A program made the position numbers and the translations under genes. A stretch of DNA of 64,000 nucleotides from contig NW_026570378.1 in the NCBI RefSeq assembly GCF_019649055.1, forward strand, positions 202,941-266,940, read 5' to 3'. The notes below the pieces were generated by a model. The model ran no database searches, was not told the DNA's origin, and saw only the letters and a program-made list of their open reading frames with translations. This document shows positions 23,667-33,006 of this stretch, one piece after another. The DNA comes from Paramacrobiotus metropolitanus. Its lineage: Eukaryota; Tardigrada; Eutardigrada; Parachela; Macrobiotidae. The stretch's first letter is position 1, and the number at the start of each line of letters is the position of its first letter.

Positions 23667-24846
23667 ATGCACACCAGTTCATCCGGGGTGAGTTTACCGC
23701 TGTTGCTGCTGCTGTTTTCGGCAGTTTCGGTTACCGGTAAGCAGCACTGTACTTTACGAAGCTCACATGCGCATATTGTCAACAATTTTGTCGACAGGTT
23801 TCACCGATGACCTGGAGACTGAATGCGCCGTGCCTCCGCCTCCGCCCCCAAAGTTTTCTCCTTCCGACTTCCCCTTCCGCACCGACACATTGACACGGGA
23901 AGAATTCTGTGTGCGCTTCATGAAGGAAACAGACTGTAACCAAGAGTGGGGGACACCTGATTTTCCCAACTGTCTCAATGCATCCGAAGCAGAATTCCGG
24001 GGCCATTCATATGCATCAGTGGCAACTTGGACTTACGTGGAATTCAGCTGCGCGTCGGAAACACGGGATCGTATGAAAACACGAGCGGAGACATTCCGCC
24101 GAATCAGCCCGCGGCGCGCCATCAGCATTGCGTTTTACGCAGACCATGAAGACAGGGAACAATTTGATCCCATTAATTTCGATGTCGTCGACCCCATCCG
24201 CAACCAGGTGATACAAGTGGCAGTAATGAGGTGCGCCACCGTACACACCACAGAAAAGACATACAAGCTGGGCGATCTACCGCAGGCACTTCTGTACTTC
24301 CTGGGTTTGCGTTGTACCAACTTGGTCATCAAGAAAGTGCATTTTTCGAGGATGCCTCGATTACGTCAGATACACTTGATGTCGGCGACCATCGGCGAAC
24401 TGGAGCCCTATACGTTTACCGATCTCCCAGATCTGCAGTCAATCATTCTGGAGGACAAAATTGGCAACAGTTTGGTGGCACGCGTGCATTATGCTGGTTT
24501 TTATGACACCCGACTGTTGCCGGACGCCGCTGTCGAAAATGTGCGCCGTCTGCACTGTGAGTGCTCATTTGCTTGGTTTCGCAATTTTCTCAAAAAGAAA
24601 CCTTATCTGATTGAAGCCAAGCGAGAAGGCCAAGTGGTTACGATGGGGACGTTTAAACTGCCCAGTAGTGATGTTCTGCCACCGGGAACTTTCCGTAATG
24701 TCAGTACCTTGAGTGCTAGAGAAGCAACGGCAATGGACTGGAACCCGGTGCTCAGTGTGGACTGCGCTCACGAGTTCAACTGGAGAAACACACAGGCCGG
24801 CGACCAGATTGCTTATAATACATCCTGCTATAATTTGAACTGCTGA
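23667..24846 (+). CDS. Secreted LRR-like cysteine-rich protein E
   Basis: Exon 1 (23667-23736) and exon 2 (23798-24846) give 372 aa. The residue aligned with the start Met of genes B and D is GTG (23688-23690). An in-frame ATG 21 nt upstream supplies a start with a short leader, MHTSSSG, ahead of the hydrophobic signal core (VSLPLLLLLFSAVSVTG). The mature protein has the same plan as D, with ETEC, TLTREEFCVRF, LRR-like units, CECSFAWFRNFLKKKP (CDC to CEC) and the NTSCYNLNC end. Signal function should survive, as the core is intact. Role unknown. Confidence 0.75.
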
Positions 24847-26243
24847 TATCCACCATAAAATCGATCCCCAGTGCGGTTACCAATTCCGGCTGCATGCAAA
24901 AATGGAGAACGAAGCGACTTTACGACATCAACCTAACATAACTTCCATTGTTGTTTTATCTTCCCTGAGATCTTTAATTTTTGTTATGATCCAAAAATTA
25001 CTTTATATTGTAAAGGAAGCCGTTCGAAAATTAAAAATTGCAGTTGCTCTTGGATAAGTTCATAAAACCAAGACCAACAGAAAGGTCATGACAACCAAGA
25101 AAGAGTGTAATAGGAAACAACCCTCCTATTATATTCTTCCCTGCCAAGACCTTTCAGTTAGTCTTGGCTTTATAAACTGGTTCGAATGCAGAAGTTTGCC
25201 TTTCCTCTTATCCATTAAAGCTATTGGCCCTAATGACACAAGGCACCGGGTAGCCTGCAAACCATCACAAAACCAGTAAAACTTTTAGTACAGTGTGAAC
25301 TACGACGATACCGCAGTGACGGACGCTGGCCGTTACGATCTCCCCAATTCATGTACATGTACTATCGAAAAGTACGGATACCGTTCGCCAGTTCTAAAAA
25401 TGTATTTCAATGCGTTTATGCAGACACTAGGGTGCCTAATAAACGTAACGTAATATTGTATTTTGTAAACATGGAAAGGCATCCAGTATGCAAAATATTG
25501 TAGCGTTACGTTGGTGATTTTATTGCTGGAAAAGGGAGAATAAACCAAGCTGGTCACCATTTACCGCTTTCCAGGTGAAGGTTTAGCAAACCGTCGACGG
25601 TCGACCCACGTCATAAATTGCATGGACGTCCACGCTGTCGACTGTAAAATAACGCGAACGCGCATATCATATTAAGCAATTTGCACTCATAGTTTTCACC
25701 GAGATCACCACGAGTCCCGTACTTCATCTTTGGAACCACAATAATGGTGTAATGATTTTGCTTTATTACTTCCGACAGTATTGCAGTAAACAACTTCCAA
25801 CAGGTAATTTCAACTTATCACCTCAGTGCGGCCGCGATACTTAGTTTAAGCATCGTAAATCGCGTGGCTGCTGTAAAACTTGGAGGATACGTATGAACGA
25901 TATGTGTGGCCCAGTGTGGGAACAAGATAAGGATTACTTAATGAACGGCTCATAAACTTCACCACCGCAGTATTCATCGAAGACAATTCCAAATTTAGAA
26001 CGACTGTGTTTGTGCCTACCGGAAACGCCGCATATCGATATTTACGTTTGCCTTTGAGCATAAATACACAAGTGACAAAATTCAGTGTTTTAACACGTGA
26101 CGTCCATTATTATTCGGCTTTCTCGATTTCCTGGATGGATGAAAGTAAAGCGTTTTATATAAATTCCGAAAGTTTCGCGTAATCCTTTCCTCAGCAGAAT
26201 GTACCAGGGTGTGAGGTAAACTGAGCCACTGTTCAGTACGTAG
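24847..26243. other. Intergenic before SLC41
   Basis: About 1.4 kb. A minus-strand ORF at 25846-26061 (71 aa) has no recognised domain and no visible splice partner. I would not call a gene. Confidence 0.4.
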
Positions 26244-28390
26244 ATGTCTGGCGATCCTCTCTCCATAATTAACATCGACCCCGAAAACCGTAGTTGTATT
26301 AATCATGGTTTCGGCATGGATAATGGGAAAGCAATACCCAAACATGTGGACACGGAACTGCCCCCCGTGGAGATTATCGAAGATGTCGCTACCGCTGTCC
26401 AAATGCCTAACGACATTCCCATCTTCGACACACTGGTCATCGAAGTACCACTGGGCAAGGAGAAACTCAAGGGATTAATTCTACAGATCTTCGTGCCCTT
26501 TCTGTTAGCCGGATTGGGTATGGTGGGTGCTGGTGTTTTATTGGACTGGGCAGAACACTGGACTGTTTTTATCGAAATCAGCGAGATTTTAATTATGGTG
26601 CCGGCGCTGTTAGGCTTAAAGGGCAATCTGGAGATGACGCTAGCCTCGCGTCTTTCCACGCAGATGAACACAGGAGGCTTTGAGGATCGGAAGCGGAAAT
26701 GGAAAATTATCGGGTGTAATGTGGCACTCAACCAAGTATTATCCACTGCGGTGGGCTTTCTGGCGTCTATTTTAGCGGTAACCATGTACGCCATTAACCA
26801 TAAAGGCGAAGTGCAAACACGAAACGTACTCTTGGTGCTCGGCACGGCTATGTTGTCGGCGTGTTCAACAAGTGTCATTCAAGGTTGGTCCTACACGCAG
26901 AACCTTTGGTTTTCGTGGCCTTGTAAGCAAGTATATAGTACGGTTATTTTATGCTTCTAAATTATAAAATTGCATGACTTTTCTCTTCACTCCAGATACT
27001 GTGATGATTGGGACTATTCTCTTTGCCAAACGCTACCATCTCAATCCGGACAATATTGCCACGCCGGTTGCGGGAACAATTGGAGATGTGTTGACGTTGG
27101 GCATCTTATCTGGATTTAGCTATCTCTTTTACAGCGCCTTTGGTAATAAGAAACATTCAGTGCCAGTGAAACCGTTTAGCTGTGCTTACGGAACTGAATG
27201 GCGATATTGCAGATGTGCAATATCGACAATGAGTTCCGTAAGCACAGCTAAATGATGTCTCTAGAAACATCGTACTGGTTAATCGGCCCCGTAGTGGCTA
27301 TCAGCTGTTTAACGTGCTTGGTGCCATTATGGGTCTGGCTGGCACGGAAGGAGCCCACAACCCGCCACGTACTGATCCATGGTTGGATACCTGTTATTGT
27401 AGCCATGATCATCAGTAGCTGCTCGGGAATTATTCTGGAGAAAGTGCTCAGCACCGGTCGATATTTTACCGGACTGGCGGTGTTTCAACCTCTTATAAAC
27501 GGTACTTGCAACGGACATACAGATATTAGTGACCTCTAGCTCGAAGATAAGCAGTCCTTTTGCTTTGGCCATTTGAACTACCCATGTTGATAAAAGAAAA
27601 CAAATTTATGGAACATAACGGAAATACTTAGGCACCCGTAACGGTGGGTAATAATTTGTGCCATGCAAACTATACGCTTTTCAGGTGTGGGAGGAAACAT
27701 TGTATCAGTGCAATCCAGTCGGATTGCCACATATCTCCATTTGGCCTACAAGATCCCCGGGCGCGTACCTCAGGATTACAGATTCTGTCACAGTCCTTGT
27801 CACTCTTTCTGTTCGCATTCAAACGTCAACTCCCGGACGGCTCGCCTCTTGCTGATGATGGTCATACCGGGACACTTGGTCTTCTTATTCGTGATAACCT
27901 TTGCCAAAGACGACGCGATGACTTTGCGCTTTGCCGTGGTGTTCATTGCTATGGCCTTAATTCAAGTGTCCATGCTTCTTTACCTATCAGATGTGGTCAC
28001 GCATTTCGCCTGGAAAAAAGGACTAGGTAACAAAATTATTTTTTGTTTCGTGCTGTGCAGAGGTTTGTAATATCTTGCTAGCTGTTCCGCGTAGCCTACG
28101 TTTTGCATAAAATTTTCCCGTAATCGCCATTAAATTTGTGTAACAAGTATTTGCATAAATGAAACATTTTGAATTGACGCAATTTAAAATATTTCACAAA
28201 TTCAAATAAGTACTTGTTACACAAATTAAGGAATGCTTCATTAGAGATTCATCAAGCGATGCATGTTGTAGATCCTGATAATCAAACCATTCCATATCTG
28301 ACGGCACTGGGCGATTTGAGTGGAACCGGTCTGTTGGCTTTAGCTTTCTTTTTATTATACGTGACCGGTACTAACGACAACGTGCACTGA
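26244..28390 (+). CDS. SLC41A: SLC41-family magnesium transporter
   Basis: Five exons: 26244-26922, 26996-27142, 27265-27501, 27685-28026 and 28245-28390. All introns are GT-AG and in phase, giving 516 aa. It carries two MgtE-type halves. The first has [18 protein letters not shown] at residues 120-137 and NPDNIATPV further on. The second has the family motif [20 protein letters not shown] around residues 353-372 and [18 protein letters not shown] near the end. Members move Mg2+ across the plasma membrane; SLC41A1 acts as a Na+/Mg2+ exchanger. Several hydrophobic segments fit about ten membrane helices, with an acidic cytoplasmic N-terminus. Introns 2 and 4 contain palindromes that do not disturb the frame. 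Confidence 0.9.
27175..27252 (+). repeat. Hairpin filling SLC41 intron 2
   Basis: A 78-nt stem-loop inside a 122-nt intron. Outer arms of 21 nt pair perfectly (27175-27195 with 27232-27252). Then comes a partly paired 6x6 internal loop, an inner 9-bp stem (27202-27210 with 27217-27225) and a 6-nt loop. The size and shape are like a microRNA precursor, but a small MITE would look similar. No expression evidence can be read from sequence. Confidence 0.6.
28133..28227. mobile_element. TTAA-flanked palindromic MITE in SLC41 intron 4
   Basis: Perfect 17-nt outer arms (28133-28149 and 28211-28227), with imperfect pairing continuing toward the centre. The unit is bounded by TTAA on both sides, which suggests a piggyBac-type target site. 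It has no ORF and is spliced out with the intron. Confidence 0.55.
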
Positions 28391-29245
28391 AGTTTTGAAC
28401 TGGTTTTTTCTTAATTAAACATCCTTTTAAGCAACGTGACACGTCCTCCATCGACATTGTTGGCACACATTCTCTTATGCAGCAGTGATAGTGAACGGTC
28501 CATGAGGCTTCATAGTCATGAATATGATCTCATGACTATACTGTGTATGTAGTGAGTTTTGATAAGGTACAAGTTTGTATAAATAGTACTTGAATGGCCG
28601 TTGTGTGTAAGACGGTATACTAATACCATAACCTGTTTCATTTTTGTGGGGCCTCGTTTTATGTTATAAGTGATTTTGTTTTACCGGTAAGTCAGGTTGC
28701 ATTGTTTTTGGGCGTACACGTGCTGCGTGAGAGGAACTATAAGTCATTGCTAGTCTCTGATTGTCTGCGTCTGCGGCCTTTCCATGTCTCCGGACATCCT
28801 GGTGCTTATAATAATTTTTGTGAAACTGATAAAAGTAAGAGTACTCGACTGCTTGAACATGAAGAGTAAGTGTCTGATGCATCTGAAATCCGTAAAAAAA
28901 GCAGCAAAAGTAAATTTGTTGTAAGATACCAGTCAACTAGGCGTGAGCCTTGTCTTCAGACCAACCGCCGTCGGTTGGCCACCACGCTGGACGGCTGGAT
29001 CACGATGAAAGCCATCCTAACAAAACTCAAAAGCTTAGCCGAGAGTGATTTCTCATTTCTGAAATTTTGTCTTCTCGGTTTTTTTGTCTCTGCCAGTCTG
29101 CCTAATTATGGCTGTCAGACATTTTTGCTGAACAGTTTTGGCGAGATAGTAAAGCTGTGTTGTTTCGTTAACCGAATCTTCAGTTTATCCTGAGGGAATT
29201 TAAACTAACTGTGTAAGGTCTGTGTTGCAACTTGCAAGTGAAGAC
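28391..29245. other. Intergenic, SLC41 to BTB gene 2
   Basis: About 850 bases with small ORFs but no domain. AATTAAA at 28413-28419 may be the SLC41 polyadenylation signal. A short hairpin (TAGTCATGA…TCATGACTA) lies near 28513-28540. Confidence 0.35.
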
Positions 29246-31157
29246 ATGGAGCAAACACGGAACAGTACGGTTCACGAACGAGTTTCGCGGGATAGTGTGC
29301 CGTTCACTTTGAAGCTGACAATTGACTGTTTCAAGTCCTTCAAAAATCGAAAAGAAACCTTCCTCAGCGAGGGCATAACGTCGTCGGAACTGGGAACCGA
29401 CAGTGACTATCAAGGACGCTGGCGAGTGCGCGTGGAGACCTGTTTCAAAGAAACTGTGGCGGATTTGGAGTCAAAATACGTTTCCGTTTATCTGAGTTTC
29501 ACCGACACTGATAAGGAGGCCAAAACCTATACCGGGGGCCATTCGGTAGATGCCCAGTTCAAAATCAGGTACAGTAGCATATAACTGCAGACTAGTGATT
29601 CAGGGAAGGATAACTTGCAAGCTGTAACTTGTTGTCTGTCATCTGAATACTCGTACTTCAGTATTTTGGAAGTACTTACTAAGGCGCATTAAAATTATAC
29701 TTTCTGTGATCAAAGTGATGACTGATTGGCTGATATTAAAATTTGATATTAGAGCTCTGGGTATTACAAATAGTTTTGCTAATTAGATATCCGTACGGAA
29801 GATGTAATACAAGTTTAGCTTTACATTAAACTCAGAAATGAGAAATGAGACAGAAATGAGACATAAAGGTATTCACATGTTGGCTAACTGTACAGTGTAA
29901 CTTGGATTATTCTGATATTTTTTCGGTCTTGCTTGATATTCTAAAAATAAATTGATTTCATGTGTAAATTTAATTGACACCGCTGTTGCGTTTGCTGTTT
30001 GCTTGGGTGTCTATACAATGATACAAGTATACTTCGACTTTTTTCGCATTCCGGATGTTTTCATAATACGGTAATATGGATTCGCTGGGTCACGGTGTTC
30101 TCTGCGTTGCTGCATACGTTAAAAAATATTGATTGCGGGTTAAGTACTTGCTGTTGTTCTATGGAGCTTGTTACTGCTTGTACACGGATTAATAAAAATA
30201 AAATTCTATCGCGCACCGGACGGCAGACGATGTCGCGCTTTCTGGTGTCGGCCGTCCGGTGCGCGAATCGGCGAATCCATGTTTTGTGAAAATGTCCAGA
30301 ATACAGTACGCGAAACGTCGCCGTAATAATGTTTCCTGTGTTTATTGTTTGCACAGCGTGTATACGGGAAAGGAAATGGATGTGCTCCTCAAAGCCTCAT
30401 CCGCATCCTACACCTTTTCCAACGCTATCCGGGGCGGTTATGGATTCTCCAAGTTCTTCCCGTACGCAGAGCTGTTCGATGGAGCGATACTGAAAGACGA
30501 CTCCGTGACTGTCGTCCTGGATGTGGTTGTGTACCAGCCGCCGAAACTCGCACGCCTTTCCGATGGTATCATCGCTAAGCCGTTTGAATCCAATGGGAAA
30601 TTATTGCTGAACTTCGCTACCCGGCAAAATCTACTGCTTTCGTCGGGACAGCCAGCGCAGTCAACGGACTTTGTCCTGCACTCGGGAGACGGGAAGCAGT
30701 TCTCCGTTAGTCGCAGTTTCCTCGCGGCACAGTCACCGGTATTCTCGGCCATGTTCAAGCACAACTGCAAGGAAAACCAGATAGCGCGCTGCGATTTGAA
30801 GGATGTGGATGGGGAAAGTGTGGGGATCCTGCTGGACTATGTGTACGGATGCAAGTTCGGTCAGATCAACCAGCGCAATGCGGAGAGAGTGCTGATTATG
30901 GCTGATAAGTACGAAATGCTGGATCTGCGTGCCGTGTGCGAGCAAATCTTGGCTAGTAATATTCCTCTGAGAAGGCTGCACATTATCTCGTCCTAGCCAG
31001 ACAGCGCGGATTGGATGTGCTGAAGAGAGCCGTGTTTGATGTGCTGCCGGGAAATATGGAGCATGTCCTGCATACCGAAGCGTTTCAAGAGGTTATGCAG
31101 GCGGATGCTGGTCTGCTTCCGATCATCGTGGAACATGCCTCAAAAATGCAAGAATAA
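29246..31157 (+). pseudogene. MATH-like/BTB protein 2 (3' frameshift)
   Basis: Exon 1 (29246-29568) joins in phase to exon 2 (from 30357, after TTTGCACAG). The N-terminal half is MATH-like (WRVRVETCF, YVSVYLSFTD). It is followed by a BTB domain (STDFVLHSGDGKQFSVSR, FLAAQSPVFSAMFKH, LLDYVYG, NAERVLIMADKYEMLDLRAVCE). Near 30972-30975 one base appears to be missing. The annotated frame then stops at 30994-30996, while the +1 frame continues the BACK-type helix (AAHYLVLARQRGLDVLK) to TAA at 31155-31157. Either the gene is a recent pseudogene, it makes a BTB protein lacking BACK, or there is an assembly error. Paralog of the gene at 8824-10578. Confidence 0.75.
30210..30265. repeat. Inverted repeat in BTB 2 intron
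   Basis: Perfect 14-nt arms CGCGCACCGGACGG (30210-30223) and its complement (30252-30265) around a 28-nt loop. It is GC-rich within an AT-rich intron. Probably a small MITE or a structural hairpin. Confidence 0.5.
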
Positions 31158-31323
31158 GTACAAGTATTCACACTGGTTCTTTTCCCTGGCGGCAATGTCC
31201 TCTTTTTGAATTAAGCCCTAAGTTTGAGTTGAAGACTTGCAGTACTTAGATAAATGTTAATAAGTACCGTACAGTATTACAGTATCGGTTATTGCCTAAA
31301 AGATCATAAAATACGTTTCTTTG
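31158..31323. other. Intergenic, BTB 2 to foldback element
   Basis: A short spacer. Its last ten bases, CGTTTCTTTG (31314-31323), are duplicated beyond the right end of the adjacent element. Confidence 0.4.
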
Positions 31324-32411
31324 GGTAGCACGACAACTCTATGACCTTCATTTCGCTGACCGACAATTTGATGACCGACTTGTTGCTGACTACCACAACT
31401 TGCTGACCGACAAATCGCTGACCGACAGTTCGTTTTCTTACAAACTGGCTGACCGACATCTTGCTGAAACAAATTTGCTGAACGACAGCTTACTTGTCGG
31501 TCAGCGAAATGTCGGTAATCGACAACTCGCTGACCGACAACTTGTAGAAGACGAAAACTTGCTGACCGACAGTTTGCTGACCAGTTCAACGCACATTAGC
31601 GATATTTACGCGAAAACCAGAATCTTCGTTGGTTTCATAAAAAGGAAGCAATACTACGACAGTTATAACTGAAGTATAAGTAATTTTTTGCCATTTTTTA
31701 CGCCGTATTAAATTCGCGAGTATTAATATTGTCTCAGTCAGTAATAATTATTTATTAATAACTGTTAAAAATGTTTCAATAATTACACCGGTTTCTTAGG
31801 TTCTTAGGTTTCAAAGGTTTCTTAGGTTTTCCAGGTTTCCTTAGGTTTCTTAGATTGCTTAGATTGCTTAGATTTCTTAGGTTTCTTAGGTTTTTCGGAT
31901 TTCTTAGGTTTCTTAGGTTTTCAGGTTTCTTAGGTTTCATGGTTTTTTTCTGTTTCATAGGTTTTTAATGAAATGCACTCGTTTGCGCTCGAGCAGAACA
32001 AAGGAGAATTGGACGACTGGAATTGTCAGATTGCTGCATAAGCCGGCTGCTGTTAATAGCAGGCGAAGTGGTTGTGGTACCCGATCATAATCACGCAAAT
32101 TGAGTTTTACAGGTACTTAAGGGGTAACAGACTAAATTTGTGATCAGCGAGTTGTCGGTATTTCCATAAAACGTCGGTCAGTAGAATGTCGGTCAACAAT
32201 TTTGTAAGTAAGCTAGTTGTCGGGTAAACATTCTGTCAGCCGGCAAAATGTCGTCAGCAAATCGTCGGTGTCAGCGAACTGTCGTTCAGCAAAATGTCGT
32301 TCAGCGTTTTGTTGTTTCAACAAACTGTCGGGTCAAAATTTTGTCGGTCAGCAAATAGTCGTAAGCAAGTTGTCAGTTAACAAGATGACCGTCAGCGAGT
32401 TGTCGGTGTGC
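31324..32411. mobile_element. Foldback-like transposable element
   Basis: A 1,088-bp element flanked by a direct 10-bp repeat CGTTTCTTTG (31314-31323 and 32412-32421). The left 280 bp are a degenerate array of GCTGACCGACAnTT units; the right 270 bp are the same array in reverse orientation (GTCGGTCAGCAAn). The extreme ends are inverted (GCACGACAACTC and GAGTTGTCGGTGTGC). Long inverted termini made of short tandem repeats with 9-10 bp target duplications are the hallmark of foldback (FB) elements, related to Mutator-like transposons. The interior (about 31600-32140) shows no transposase. Confidence 0.75.
31791..31970. repeat. TTTCTTAGG minisatellite
   Basis: About 20 degenerate units of a 9-mer, TTTCTTAGG, with variants such as TTGCTTAGA and TTTTTCGGA. 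It lies inside the interior of the foldback-like element. It resembles, but is not, the simple TTAGG telomere repeat. Confidence 0.75.
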
Positions 32412-32421
32412 CGTTTCTTTG

Positions 32422-33006
32422 TGTGCTCCTTGGAGAAAGAAGTACTTTTAATAGTTTATGAGCAATTTTCTATTTAGAATTTGTCGATGGACGCTTTGGA
32501 CGGGTACAATAATGGAACTGGCCCTTTTTTTATAAGCTGTGATGCAATACACATTTTTATTGTGTTCTTTATTACTTTTACGTCGCGACATAACAGTCAT
32601 GAGTCAAATCACTATGGCCACTGGCCAGCATTACCCATTATACACATTATAGGCGCTGTATACCGTAAATTACAGTGGTTAGTAGTAAGTACTTACTACA
32701 CTTCCAGTACATACTATAATATAACAAGTTCGACAAACCAAAAAAGCCGAAATAGGTGGTTAATTAATGCAAATATGTAATTTTGTTATTGTTATTTTTA
32801 TTAACGACTGTTCGTACCTGCATATATATTCGTCATCAGCAAAAATTTACTGGATACAGGACGACAGAACGAAAAGTAAATGCAGAATGCGAATACATAG
32901 CATAATTAGCATCTTCCTGTTTTGTTTATTTCTTGTTGCAAATGCCTATCCCACATACTGTAAGAGCAAACGAGTTCCGGAAATGAACAAAATTCATATA
33001 GCAAAG
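32422..33006. other. Intergenic, foldback element to COQ3
   Basis: About 585 AT-rich bases. Short ORFs have no recognised domain. It holds the downstream side of COQ3, whose stop is at 33007. Confidence 0.35.

Noticed and set aside
25846-26061. 71-aa minus-strand ORF before SLC41
   Set aside because: No signal peptide, domain, or supporting splice partner.
28870-29193. 107-aa ORF before BTB gene 2
   Set aside because: Its start is not supported and it has no recognisable domain; it lies in AT-rich intergenic sequence.
31791-31970. Interstitial telomere sequence
   Set aside because: The unit is a degenerate 9-mer (TTTCTTAGG), not a clean TTAGG or other known telomere repeat.
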